Source: Neosynechococcus sphagnicola sy1 | GTDB lineage: Bacteria; Cyanobacteriota; Cyanobacteriia; Neosynechococcales; Neosynechococcaceae | Direction of reading: 5' to 3' | Assembly (NCBI RefSeq): GCF_000775285.1 | Contig: NZ_JJML01000042.1 | Coordinates: 21,468-85,467 of the forward strand | DNA length: 64,000 bases | Part shown: positions 39,361-49,517 of the stretch, piece after piece | How positions within the stretch are numbered: position 1 is the stretch's first letter | How the letters are laid out: the number at the start of each line of letters is the position of its first letter | Position numbers and translations under genes: made by a program | The notes under the pieces: generated by a model | What the model saw: the letters and a program-made list of their open reading frames with translations, nothing else | Database searches by the model: none | What the model was told of the DNA's origin: nothing

Positions 39361-41320
39361 CTAGCGAGGGCGGGGCTGTATGGGAGTGGGGAGTACTACC
39401 TCTGCCAGTAACACTTCTCGAATCAACCGCGCGATCGCGCGCTGGGCTAGCCCCCCGATAATTTCACGCCCCATCAGTTGTGCCTCTGGCTTCATCAGTA
39501 ACTGGGGAATCAGCGGCAGCAAGCGGGTGGGGTCAAAGCCAGGGGTTTCCCGCAGGAGCAACCAGATCCGCTGGAAGTGTTCCAAGCTTTGCTGCTCTTC
39601 GGCAGGAGCCGCCGTTTTATGCACCGCCAGGCCCACCCGCTCTTGTAAAACAGCGGTGAGATTCTGAACCAGATTGCGGCCTAGGGCATCTAGACTTCTG
39701 GTTACTTCATTGACGAGTTGCTCACGAATAAAGTATCCCCGCTCCGAAAACAGGAAATCAACGGTCTGATCCACGACTTGATTGAGGTTGAAATCTCCAC
39801 TGTTAGGGGCATTCCGTAGCAAATTCTCCAGCCGATTCCAGCGAAAATATCCGTCTTTGAACAGCAGATCTCGGAGGGAGTCCCGCAGTTCAGGAGCAGG
39901 GTCAGTGAGTAAGCGCTTGGCAACGTAGGGATAGGCTTTGCTCAGAACCTTGAAGTTAGGGTCAATATTAATGGCTATCCCTTCTAGGGTGACCAGCGAT
40001 CGAATAATTAAGGCATAAAAGGCGGGCACCCGAAAGGGATACTCATACATCAGCGCCGACAGATCATCGGTAATGCTCTTGACGTTCAACTCGGCGACAC
40101 TGGCTCCCAGAGCATTGCCAAAGACCTTTGCCATCGCCGGAATAATGGGGGTGAGATCCGTATCTTCCGTCAGAAATCCTAGATTCACATAGTCCTGTGC
40201 CAACCCCTCAAAGTCTCGGTTGACCATGTGGACGATGGCTTGTAGGAGTCCATAACGCTGCGGCACTTCAACTTCGCTCATCATCCCAAAGTCTAGGTAG
40301 GCCAGTCTGCCATCGGGCATCGCCAGTAAATTTCCAGGATGGGGGTCGGCATGGAAAAAGCCGTATTCCATCAACTGGCGCAGGGAGCATTGCACCCCTA
40401 CCTCAATCAAATGGGTGGCATCAATCCCCTGGGCGCGAATCGCCTCCAGTTGGGTGAGTTTGGTGCCCGTAATCCATTCCATGGTCAGCACCCGCCGCCG
40501 GGTATACTGCCAGTAGATCCGGGGAATATAAATCTCTTTGTTGTGGCCGTAGAGTTCAGCAAACCGCTCGGCGTTATGCCCTTCATGGGTGTAGTCCATC
40601 TCCTCAAAAATTCGGGCGGCGAACTCATCCACGATTCCTACCAGGTCACTGCGGATGCGTTGGAACCGGCGCTGCGCCCATCCAGAAAGGGATCTGAGAA
40701 TGTAAATGTCAATGGCAATGCGCTGGGCTAGATCGGGACGCTGCACTTTGACCGCAACCACCTCACCCGTTTTGAGCTTGCCTTTGTAAACCTGCCCCAG
40801 GGAGGCCGCAGCAATTGGGTCGGCGGTCAGTTCTGCGTAAACTTCATCCGGGGGAGCCCCCAGCTCTTCTTCAATAAATTGGAATGCAACGTCGTTGGGG
40901 AAGGGGGGCAGTTGATCCTGGAGTTGGGAGAGTTCCTCCAGATAGACGGGGGGGAACCAGATCAGGGCGAGTCGAAAGTGCCTGACCAATTTTGATGTAG
41001 GCTGGTCCCAATTGCGTCAGCAACTCTCGCAATTGCACTGCCTGCTGCCGCTGGTGATCTTGAGTCTGCCCCGTCAAGCGATCCCACCACAAACTCAAGA
41101 CAAAGAGCAACGACGGCCAGAGAATCCGCATAATTCGTTCCCAAACCTGTCGGGGGTGCTGGTCATAATGGTGGGTGATGACCAGGGGGTCGTACCGCAG
41201 AGCTTCTGTTTCGGGGGTATCCCAAAGAACATAGGGCGAAGGTGAAACAGTGGCAAGTGGCTGCACTTCCCCAGGAATCTCAGCTGGCGGTAATGTGGGA
41301 TCAATCGGCTGGACACGCAT
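39361..41320 (-). CDS. ABC1/UbiB atypical kinase family protein (frameshifted)
   Basis: An ABC1K/UbiB-like protein, a family tied to quinone and prenyl-lipid metabolism. The N-terminal frame ends in the family hallmark LGPAYIKIGQALSTRPDLVPP. The rest reads VYLEELSQLQDQLPPF, ASLGQVYKGKLKTGEVVAVKVQRP (the Ala-rich loop and ATP-contact Lys), HADPHPGNLLAMPDG and YLDFGMMSEV. The frames join at 40948-40954, a run of seven where six restore the frame. Merged length is about 650 residues. The start is probably ATG at 41320 (MRVQPIDPTLPP); an upstream start at 41377 is possible. There is no clear Shine-Dalgarno sequence. Substrate and kinase activity are unproven. Confidence 0.9.
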
Positions 41321-41637
41321 GGAGGTAGCCTGGAGAGGAGCAGTTTTGTAAAGTATTGTAACAGAGACTCCTGGCACCGATCACTGGCCGTCTCCGGAAC
41401 TTGGGGAGTGTCGTCATCGATCAGGGCTGGCAGTGTTGCTTCCTACCAACATTGTAGGTGTCAGACTGTTTCTGCAAAAAATCTCCAGTAATTGTCTGAA
41501 GAGGACATTACTCTCCTAATCCGTCACGTGACTGAAATCATCAATGTTGTTTGCCATCTCGGAGGTTTAGCAAAGTCTAGGCAGTACTTTGAACATACGA
41601 TCCCCCCAGTGCTCAACGCCTTACGGCATGATCAGTC

Positions 41638-43648
41638 CTAGGTTATTGGTTTGGAGGAAATAGACTGGTGAAAGTGATCGAGCCAGGTCTGACTCAGCAC
41701 CTTTAATCGGGTTCTGATTGTTGCATCAGCGCTCTGCGGATCAAAGCGATATCGGTAATGGAGTTCAACGATCGCCTGCAAGTCGGCGATCTGAGAAACG
41801 GATAACGCTTCACCGATGCGTTTGATCCAGGCTTTCAGAGACTCGTAGGGATAGCGGCCTAAGCCCGATGCGGTCAGCGTCTGTTCAATTAAGTAGAATG
41901 CGGAATCGTTACCCATGGCAGAATTGTGGGCGATCTCCCTGGCTGCGATCCTTGGGGGTGTAAAACGCTTGACCCGTTTAGTTCGCCCAAATTGTCGGAT
42001 CAGGATCAGAGCCAACGGAATCATCAACCACCACCATTGGTTCAACCCGATCATCTGTTGAAGTTGATGCAATCCTGAAACAATTTTGAAACTTGCCAGT
42101 GACCAGAGATCGGCAAGGGCTTGCCAGGGGGAAGCTGCCCCATCTTCTAGGCTCGTCCAACTAGACGGGGTGGTGTCGAAGGCTTGCCAGTGACCGTTCA
42201 GATAAACCATTGCCCAAGCATGAGCATTGCGGTTACGGACGATGTATTGGTTTTCCCAGGGGCTAAATTCGTGAACGGAATAGCCCGTGGCATAACGTGC
42301 GGGGATGCCAGCGGCTCGCAGGAGCAGGGTAGTAGCGGTGGCAAAATATTCACAGTGCCCCGATCGATGAAACAGGAGAAAGGCAGAGAGGGGGGTGGTT
42401 GATTGATCGGGCCGACTCAGATTGAGAGAATAGGTAAAGTTTGTTTGAAAAAAGGCATCGATCTGCTTCAGGATATCTGGAGGAGATTTTTCCCGAAGAT
42501 CCAGTTGCTGGAGGACAGTTTCCAGGGCTGGACGTTCCAGGGCTGGGATTTGTAAGTCAGCCTCTGTGGGGGGACTATCCAGCGAGATCCCTTGGGCAAA
42601 TCGAAGCTGATAGGTAATATCATTTGTTCTGGTTTGTAGCTTCACGGTGCCGTATTGATTTCGTTCCAACTGAGCAGCGGCTAACTGGTCAATCTGAAAT
42701 GTCCCATCCGGTAGCGGCAAGTAGCCCTTGCCTTGATCCAGGGTTGCTGTGATTGAGATCGCCCCAGAGTTGGCAACCGGGTTGCCCAACTGCCAGCTGG
42801 TTCCATTTAAGGCAGCGGGTACCGGGGTAAAGTGGCTGGAGATCGCCAACCAGGAGGCAAGCTGGAACTTGTTATAAGTCATCTCCCGTAACCGTAACGG
42901 GAACTTTTGCTGATTCTTGCTACTAACCCTGAAAACTATGGCATTGGAACGCTTCAGGAAGCCGATATCCCCGATATTTGTCGTTTTTTCCAAGGGATCG
43001 CTCCCCTGACCATTCCAATTGCTAAGCCAATTGACGACCTGTTGTTCGACGGTGAGGTGGAGTTGATGCAGTCCAAACTGTCCGACATATCCCGTGCCTG
43101 TGGCAATCAGGAGCAGACAAATCCAAAGAACAGGGGACGATCGGCGGGGACGGACAAACCACAGTGCCCAGGCTAATAGACCTACCATGCCGCCATAAAA
43201 GGAAAAAGCATCGGTATTGGCGGCACTGGCAGCCAACAAACAGAGGCCAAAATAGGGGTAGGAGAGATTCAGCATCCAGGGCTGGGAGTTGCTGGGATCG
43301 ATCGGCTTCAGATCACCAGTAAATAACTCTCGAAGATTGATGTGATCCCAGGTGGAATAGGCCTGAGCTGCCAGTAGGGGGAAGAAAATTACCGGTAGCC
43401 ACCTCATCAGCACATAGACAAAATACATGGAGCTATCTGTCCTCAGCAGATAGATAAAGAAGATCACCATCAGGAACACACAGAGATTAAAAAATGCGGC
43501 GGAAATCGCCCTTCGAGAATTCCCATTGCCATTGGAAAAACCGGGGCGCTTCCAAGATCAGGGCGATGGGCACTGCAAGGATCCACAACCGAGTTTGCCA
43601 TCCCCAAAACAGTACGACTGCACCTAATAGAAATCCTGGCATCTTCAT
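41638..43648 (-). CDS. Transglutaminase-like membrane protein (TgpA type; frameshifted)
   Basis: An N-terminal polytopic region (about the first 180 residues) is followed by an extracytoplasmic transglutaminase-like domain. The triad is Cys in RSGHCEYFATATTLLLRAAG, His in RNRNAHAWAMVYLNG and Asp in WQAFDTTPSSW. A further membrane helix and a C-terminal DUF4129-like tail complete it, giving about 670 residues. The first 53 residues (MKMPGFLLGAVVLFWGWQT and so on) are in another frame. The run of six A on the plus strand at 43489-43494 should be five, giving DFRRIFNLCVFLMVI. The start ATG at 43648 overlaps the stop of the DUF58 gene (ATGA). It is the third gene of a moxR-DUF58-transglutaminase operon. 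Confidence 0.9.
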
Positions 43649-44961
43649 AGCTGCATCAGTCCTTCCTGGATCTGGTTCCACCTGAGATGGAGGACTGAGG
43701 TGAGGGAATCGTGCATGGTAGCTGGCTTCTGTTCAGGGTTTTCGGTGATCACCAGAACCAGCGTTGGTAATCGCATTGCCTGGAGTTGACGAACGAGTTG
43801 CTGGCGAGAGTCATCCCAGGATAAAAACACACCAATACAGCCGCTTAATAGGGTGCTCCGATTGATGACAGCGCCAATCAGGTCGTCAAAGGGCTTGTCG
43901 CGGCAGGCAGTCACCGATGCAAGAATCTCCAGCATCCGGTCGGTATGACTCAGGCCTCTGCCAATGGTGAAACAGTAGGTTTCCAGACCGACAAACATCA
44001 AGTCCAACAGCGATTCCTGGGTCTGAATCTCACAGGCAAAGGAGGCCGCAACGGCGATCGCAGCTTCAAAAATTTCGCTATAGGCCTGACTCTGAAACGT
44101 ATCCAGAATTAAGGCGTGGCGGACAAAAAATTCATCCTGTTCTTCTTTGACGATCGCCTTACCCGTTTTTGCCCAGCTTTTCCAATGGATTTTACGGGGG
44201 GAATCACCGGGGCGATATTCCCGCAGAGAGCGGAATTCTTCCGTGTCCCCCACCGATGAAGCCAGTGCTATCCCACCGGATTGATACCGTCGGGTTCCTG
44301 GGAGGGCAATCGGGGGCAGTTGATAGAGGCGGGGCAGAATTAAGAGGGACTGTGGCAGGGAGATCGTTCGAAAAGCCTGGAACAACCCCAGTGGGTCGGG
44401 ACGGGCAAGGGTCAAACCCCTAAATCGTAGTACTCCCCGGCAACGGGGGATGAGTTCTAGGACGACATCCGTTGTCCGGTTGGGATGCAGTAACGCTACT
44501 TCTACAGGTTTTACCCGTGCTCCCTGTTTGCGGTCAAGCAGCCAGAACCAACGGTTGAGTCCAAGCAGGCGGCCAATTGCAAATCCCATAGGTACCAGGG
44601 GTTCCGGCGATTCCCGTACTTCCGCCAAACGGGGGCGGGGGTCAGCAAATTCTTCTAGCAGGCGAAATCCGGTTTGCGATCGCTGGCTGTTCAGTTGGAC
44701 TGCCACTCGGTACGTCAGCGGCACCCCCACCGTCCCAAAGCGCGGCAGCATCCGCCTCGCATTGAACCCATAGCGCACTGAGAGACTAACAGCGATCGCG
44801 AGCACCAGCAATGACAACAAAAAGGGAAAGATCTGATAAGTCAGGCTATGGTTCGTATCTCCCCCCAGTAGCACCGTCAACAGCAAACAGCCCAGCACCA
44901 CCAAACCAGTATTCGTAAACCTTCGGGTCAACCAGCATTGCACGGTATAACTAAATCTCAA
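43645..44961 (-). CDS. DUF58 domain-containing protein
   Basis: A 438-residue protein with two N-terminal membrane helices (about 17-60) and a C-terminal DUF58/VWA-like domain. The DUF58 signature is SLREYRPGDSPRKIHWKSWAKTG, followed by FVRHALILDTFQSQ, where the VWA metal-binding region would lie. DUF58 proteins are regularly encoded with MoxR ATPases and transglutaminases and are thought to assist maturation of envelope complexes. The gene lies 28 bp after moxR and overlaps the next gene by four bases. Confidence 0.9.
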   Translation of the reverse strand: MRFSYTVQCWLTRRFTNTGLVVLGCLLLTVLLGGDTNHSLTYQIFPFLLSLLVLAIAVSLSVRYGFNARRMLPRFGTVGVPLTYRVAVQLNSQRSQTGFRLLEEFADPRPRLAEVRESPEPLVPMGFAIGRLLGLNRWFWLLDRKQGARVKPVEVALLHPNRTTDVVLELIPRCRGVLRFRGLTLARPDPLGLFQAFRTISLPQSLLILPRLYQLPPIALPGTRRYQSGGIALASSVGDTEEFRSLREYRPGDSPRKIHWKSWAKTGKAIVKEEQDEFFVRHALILDTFQSQAYSEIFEAAIAVAASFACEIQTQESLLDLMFVGLETYCFTIGRGLSHTDRMLEILASVTACRDKPFDDLIGAVINRSTLLSGCIGVFLSWDDSRQQLVRQLQAMRLPTLVLVITENPEQKPATMHDSLTSVLHLRWNQIQEGLMQL

Positions 44962-44989
44962 AAAATGATAAAAGAGAGGGGACAGTTTT

Positions 44990-45952
44990 TTAAGCCGGAA
45001 CCGGAAGGGACTGCAAAATTTCTTCTACCACTGTGTCTGCGGTTCTCCCTGCAAACCGGGCTTGTGATTCCAATACCAAACGATGGGCAATCACAGGCAC
45101 GGCTAATTCTTGAATCTGGTCAGGGGTGACAAATTCGTAGCCATCAAACAGTGCCAGGGCTTGAGCAATTTTCATCAGGGCGATCGAGGCTCTAGGACTG
45201 GCACCTAATTGGACTCCGGTAGCCGATCTCGTGGCATTCACCAGATCCACCAAATAGCGTTTCATCTCCTGGCTGACTCTAATCTGTTTTACTTGTTCTT
45301 TTAAGTCAATGACTTCACCAATGGAAATACAGGGCTTCAGTGCGTCAATGGGATGAGTTTGAATCTGGTCAGAAAGGATATCAACCTCGGCTTCCGGTGA
45401 AATATAACCCAGACCAAACTGGAGGGCAAACCGATCCATCTGTGCCTCCGGGAGAGGATAGGTGCCACGGGATTCCACAGGGTTCTGGGTCGCAATCACG
45501 AAAAACGGCTCTTGTAGTTTCCTCAGTTCACCGTCAATACTGACCTGAGCTTCTGCCATTGCTTCTAGCAAGGCAGATTGGGTGCGGGGGGAGGCTCGAT
45601 TGATCTCGTCTGCTAGCACCACATTGGCGAAAATCGGACCTTCATGGAAATGAAAACTGCGATCGCTCTGGTTGAGAATCGATACCCCTAAAATATCTGA
45701 GGGCAAAAGGTCAGGGGTAAATTGGATGCGCTTAAAGGTGACATCTACCGAAAAAGCTAATGCCTTTGCGAGGGTTGTTTTACCCGTTCCAGGGTAATCA
45801 TCTAGCAGCACATGACCCCCACTGGCAAAGGCTGCCAGCAATTTGCGAGTGGCAACAGATTGTCCTCTCATCACCGTCTGAATGTTGGTGGAAAGCCGTT
45901 GATAAATTTCTTGCCCAGAGGGGGAATGGAATGCTGTGGGGGTGGGGTTCAT
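44990..45952 (-). CDS. MoxR family AAA+ ATPase
   Basis: A 320-residue MoxR ATPase. Walker A is LLDDYPGTGKTTLAKALA, Walker B VVLADEINRASPRTQSALL, sensor 1 FFVIATQNPVESRGTYPLPEAQMDRF, here in two parts, and the arginine-finger region GASPRASIALMKIAQALA. MoxR proteins are chaperone-like and act on partner VWA/DUF58 proteins. It is the first gene of the operon, so the promoter should lie upstream in the gap starting at 45953. The start ATG is at 45952. Confidence 0.93.
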   Translation of the reverse strand: MNPTPTAFHSPSGQEIYQRLSTNIQTVMRGQSVATRKLLAAFASGGHVLLDDYPGTGKTTLAKALAFSVDVTFKRIQFTPDLLPSDILGVSILNQSDRSFHFHEGPIFANVVLADEINRASPRTQSALLEAMAEAQVSIDGELRKLQEPFFVIATQNPVESRGTYPLPEAQMDRFALQFGLGYISPEAEVDILSDQIQTHPIDALKPCISIGEVIDLKEQVKQIRVSQEMKRYLVDLVNATRSATGVQLGASPRASIALMKIAQALALFDGYEFVTPDQIQELAVPVIAHRLVLESQARFAGRTADTVVEEILQSLPVPA

Positions 45953-46181
45953 ACAGTGATCGAGGAATTCCTTTGGGGTAACATCGCCAGTCAGAATGGT
46001 GATGCTTTCTATACCGCAACCGATTCATCAATAGACGTGAGTCCGATGGGAAAAGGTAACCCTCATTAAAGCTGAGACTGAAGCTCAACGTATTGTGTTT
46101 TAAGTAGTCTCAGCCATGGATAACAGTCTAGCCCGCCTTGACCTGTGCATCATCTTTTGGATGTGGACGGCATGACTTTCA

Positions 46182-46349
46182 TTGACAGACGAGCAGAAAG
46201 CTGAGGCAGCTCCCATCGTCACTCAATCTGGCAAGCCCGTCACCCTGGTTGCCAAGGAAATGGATCTGACCGAAAGCGCCCGCCGCCGATGGTTCAAACA
46301 AACCCATATCGACCCTCAACCCGACCCATCGTTTCAATTGACCTCTTAG
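46182..46349 (+). pseudogene. IS3-family transposase OrfA remnant
   Basis: A short plus-strand frame (TTG at 46182, TAG at 46347-46349) encodes a decayed helix-turn-helix segment: EAAPIVTQSGKPVTLVAKEM then DLTESARRRWFKQTHIDPQ. This is the shape of IS3 OrfA (xAVxLVxxxGxxVxxVAxELGVxxxxLRRWVxQ). The N-terminal KRRRFTPEFK-type start, OrfB and the terminal repeats are missing. It is a dead fragment. Similarity is by eye only. Confidence 0.55.
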
Positions 46350-46554
46350 CACGGATAGCCTGACGCCGCGACCCGAAACCACTTCAAATCCACTCCACGA
46401 ATGGATATCTTGCCCCAGTTCAGTGTGAGGAGAATTATTGGCATATGCTAGATCAGCAGATGGCATTAAATTACCGGTCCATTTTTTGGGGACAAGGTCA
46501 ACAGCACGATTGCAGCCTTGCATAGACAACGATCTAGTCTAGGCAATCGTCATC

Positions 46555-46657
46555 TATAGCAATCCTATATGATTTGTGGAAGACCCTCACCCCCAACCCC
46601 TCTCCCAGAGCGGGCGAGGGGAGCAAGGTTGATTTCAAATACTTTGGGATTGCTATA
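46555..46657. mobile_element. MITE-like element with 11-bp terminal inverted repeats
   Basis: TATAGCAATCC at 46555-46565 is exactly inverted as GGATTGCTATA at 46647-46657, and the similarity extends inward to about 22 bp (18 matches). If the repeat proper is TAGCAATCC, each end is flanked by TA, the target duplication of IS630/Tc1-mariner elements. The interior contains the Pro-codon-like repeat CCCTCACCCCCAACCCC and a stem CCCCTCTCCC/GGGCGAGGGG. There is no coding capacity. Mobilisation would need a transposase elsewhere. Confidence 0.65.
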
Positions 46658-46865
46658 TTAGCAACTGCTTTAATTGCGAAAGCTCAAAGGCGATTGTCCA
46701 AGACCACTTTCTGAGCATAGCCAGTTTGATCGCCTTTCTGATCACAGAAACCCACTAACGTAAAATTGGCACCCAAACCTTCCCCTGGGAGAATCGGACT
46801 GCTTGCACTAGACTTTGATTCAGGTTGAGATCTTGGCTTCCTCTTCACACCCCAATTCCAACTCC

Positions 46866-48746
46866 ATGCTGTTGTCTTTGAGAATTGAGAACTTTGCGCT
46901 GATTGACTGCCTGGAACTAGAGTTTGGTGCCGGACTGAATGTCCTCACGGGGGAAACAGGCGCAGGTAAGTCGATTATTTTAGATGCCCTGGATGCAGCC
47001 CTGGGCGGTAAAGTCAGCAGTCGCATGATTCGTACCGGCAGCGAACGGGCGCTGGTGGAGGCTACCTTTACCCTCCATGCCCCTTTGGTAACCTGGTTGC
47101 GATCGCAGGAAATTGAGCTCATCGATGACACCAGTTTGATCTGCACACGAGAAATGACGGCGGTTCAGAGTAGTCTGCGCAGTCGCTCCCGGCTCAACGG
47201 TGTGGTCGTCAATAAGCAGCAGATTGAATTTGTCCGCGATCGCCTCGTGACCATCACCGCCCAGGGACAGACCGTGCAACTGGGACAAGCAGCCATGCAA
47301 CGGGACTGGTTGGACAGCTTCGGGGGTGAGGAACTCAGTCAGCAACGGGGCGTGGTTGCAGTGCATTTTACGACCTGCCAACAAGCCCTGCAAGCCCTGG
47401 AAAAACGTCGCCAAACTGAATTGCAGCGAACTCAGCAACTCGACTTATTTGAGTTTCAACTCCGGGAACTCAAAGCGGCTCAGCTCTCAGATCCCCATGA
47501 GTTGGAGCAGTTGGAGCAAGAGCGGCAGCGCCTCAGCCACAGTGTGGAGCTGCAACAGCAAAGCTACCAGGTCTACCAGGCGCTCTATCTCAATGAACAG
47601 GGGGGGGTGGCAGCGGCTGAGTTTACTGGGTAAAGCCGAAACCCTACTGGTGGAGATGGGGCGCTATGACCCTCAGGTACACCCCCTCCTGGAATTGGTC
47701 AGCGGTGCCCTGGCTCAGATTGAAGAAGTCGGTCGGCAGATCAGTACCTATGGGGATGGGATTGAAACCGACCCCCAGCGTCTTCAGGCAGTAGAAGAGC
47801 GGCTGATTGAACTGAAACAGGTGTGTCGCAAGTACGGGCCGACCCTAGCAGCGGCGATCGCCACCTATGAACGGTTGCAAGCAGATTTGGCAGCAATCAC
47901 GGATGGGGAAGCGTCGATCGGGGCACTCCAGCAGATTTACGATCAGCGGCAAGCGGCATTGATCGATGCCTGTGCCCAACTTACCCAGTACCGCCACCAG
48001 GCCGCTTCGATTCTAGAAGCCCGATTGTTGGAGGAACTAAAGCCCCTAGCTATGGAAAAAGTGCAGTTCCAGGTGGAAATTGTACCCAGCTCACCCACTG
48101 CCACCGGCGCTGACCGGATTGCCTTTCTCTTCAGCCCCAACCCAGGGGAACCCCTGCAACCTCTGACGGCAGTGGCCTCGGGAGGAGAAATGAGTCGATT
48201 TCTTCTCTCCCTCAAAACCTGTTTTTCCCAGGTTGATGGCACCGGCACCCTCGTGTTTGATGAAATTGATGTCGGTGTTTCGGGGCGGGTGACCCAGGCG
48301 ATCGCCCAGAAATTACACCAACTCAGTCAGCACCATCAGGTGTTATGCGTTACTCACCAACCGATTGTGGCCGCCATGGCAACCCATCACTTTCGCGTGG
48401 ATAAACAATTCCTACCCAAGTCCGTTGCCACCCAGGGTCAACATATAACGGAGGCGAATCAATTGGCCACTGATTTACGCACCCTTGTTCAAGTGACCTA
48501 TCTGGATGAACAACAGCGTCGTGAGGAGCTAGCTCAATTGGCGGGTGGTCAATCTGGGCAGGAGACGATCGCCTTTGCTGAGTCCCTACTGGCACAGGCA
48601 GCAACCTTGCGTCAGCACCAGGATGAAGCACTGAACGCCCCCCCCAAACAACTTCGACCGCAATTAACGGGGACTCCAAAACCAAGCGCCACCGCACGAA
48701 GTCTTCCAAACAGTCTAGTGTGGCTAAACCTCGCCGTAATGCTTAG
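46866..48746 (+). CDS. recN: DNA repair protein RecN (two frameshifts)
   Basis: An SMC-like ATPase for double-strand-break repair. The first frame starts at ATG 46866 (MLLSLRIENFALIDCLELEF) with Walker A NVLTGETGAGKSIILDAL and a long coiled coil. It shifts near 47600-47624 (a G8 run or TTT; one extra base), after which LLGKAETLLVEMG continues. Walker B is GTLVFDEIDVGVSGRVTQAI, with the signature TAVASGGEMSRFLLSL and CVTHQPIVAAMA. A second shift at C8 (48638-48645; one base missing) would give a basic tail ending at 48746, just short of the convergent cyAbrB gene, instead of running on to 48774. The tail correction is less certain than the first. Confidence 0.93.
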
Positions 48747-48770
48747 CGAAATTATCATCTCAGACTGGAT

Positions 48771-49157
48771 TTAGGAAGCAGCGGCATCCATTTGCTTCAG
48801 ATGAATATGCTTCCGCCCCAGGGAAATTTCAAACTCATCGCCGGGGTGTAACTCCATCTGTTTTGTATAGGCAGCGCCAATCAGTAGATTCCCGTTCGAC
48901 TGCACCTTAATTCGGTAACTAGCACTGCGGCCGCCTCGACCATTGCCATCTTGCTTGCCATCTAGCTCAATGCCAGCAGCATCAATTAAGGCATTGGAGA
49001 ACTTCATCATGTTGACGCGCTCAACGTCATTCTTTGTGATTGTGAAGTAGCCACAGGCACGCGCCTTTGCTTCCTTACTGAGCGTTTCTAACTGCTTTAC
49101 TTTGCTCAATAGAGCATCCCCAGTTAAGGGTTCGATTTTTTTCTTCTTATTCATCAA
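48771..49157 (-). CDS. cyAbrB-type transcriptional regulator
   Basis: A 128-residue cyanobacterial AbrB-like protein. The N-terminal part is basic and helical (MNKKKKIEPLTGDALLSKV, CGYFTITKNDVERVN). The C-terminal part holds the conserved cyAbrB domain (SYRIKVQSNGNLLIGAAYTK, HPGDEFEISLGRKHIHLKQ). In cyanobacteria these proteins regulate carbon and nitrogen metabolism genes. The sequence is of the cyAbrB1/cyAbrB2 class; I favour cyAbrB2 without certainty. It is convergent with recN. Confidence 0.9.
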   Translation of the reverse strand: MMNKKKKIEPLTGDALLSKVKQLETLSKEAKARACGYFTITKNDVERVNMMKFSNALIDAAGIELDGKQDGNGRGGRSASYRIKVQSNGNLLIGAAYTKQMELHPGDEFEISLGRKHIHLKQMDAAAS

Positions 49158-49517
49158 CCCAAGACAGAATTTTAGAGGTGTACACAGGTTCGATCACTGA
49201 TATTGACGAGGCCAAGGAAACCAGAGGTTAATATCAGCTAATGAAACTATACTACAGTTTTATTGTGATTGTTCCAATGGAATTTGCCTCGGCAATCAAC
49301 CCTATGAATGTTTGATTGATCCTGATGTCGGTCAACCGGGATGTAAGGAATTGCCAGTCATCCATCAAAAATTGGTTTAAGTCGGATAAAAATCTCCCTG
49401 ATTGCCCCAGATCTTTGGGTTGTCTACTGCCATAAAATCAATAGGAAGCTGAGCCAAAGATCTGAAACCAGTCATCCTATGATCTCAATTTCAGTCCATG
49501 AATCCTAGGAGCCTGAG
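49158..49517. other. 360-bp intergenic region between cyAbrB and Rrf2 genes
   Basis: Upstream region of two divergent regulators. It contains the candidate cysteine-rich micro-ORF at 49241-49380 and presumably both promoters. I saw no tRNA, terminator or recognisable operator. A short TTGCC/GGCAA palindrome near 49285-49295 is too small to interpret. Confidence 0.5.
49241..49380 (+). CDS. Possible cysteine-rich micro-protein (one frameshift)
   Basis: A short frame ending at TAA 49378-49380 encodes YCDCSNGICLGNQPYECLID followed by PDVGQPGCKELPVIHQKLV, with five Cys in 27 residues (C-x-C-x4-C-x7-C-x9-C). It has no start codon in its own frame. ATG at 49241 is in the adjacent frame, and one additional T in the T4 at 49258-49261 would join them into a 46-residue protein. 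The regular cysteine spacing is unlike random translation. No family is recognised. It could also be a remnant or chance. Confidence 0.3.

Larger units (their letters stand above)
45953..46865. other. 912-bp gene-poor region with mobile-element remnants
   Basis: Between the divergent moxR and recN genes. It holds an IS3-type orfA remnant (46182-46349), a 103-bp MITE (46555-46657) and a possible 54-codon minus-strand frame (46848 to 46684). The 46350-46554 part has no recognised content. A long minus-strand open frame across 46179-46529 runs antisense to the IS remnant and is not supported as a gene. Confidence 0.6.

Noticed and set aside
46179..46529. 116-codon minus-strand open frame between moxR and recN
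   Set aside because: Half of it is antisense to the IS3 OrfA remnant, the translation has no family resemblance, and no ribosome binding site precedes it.
49180..49210. GTTCGATC, resembling a tRNA T-loop
   Set aside because: No acceptor, D or anticodon stems can be formed around it, and no other tRNA-like sequence was seen in the window.
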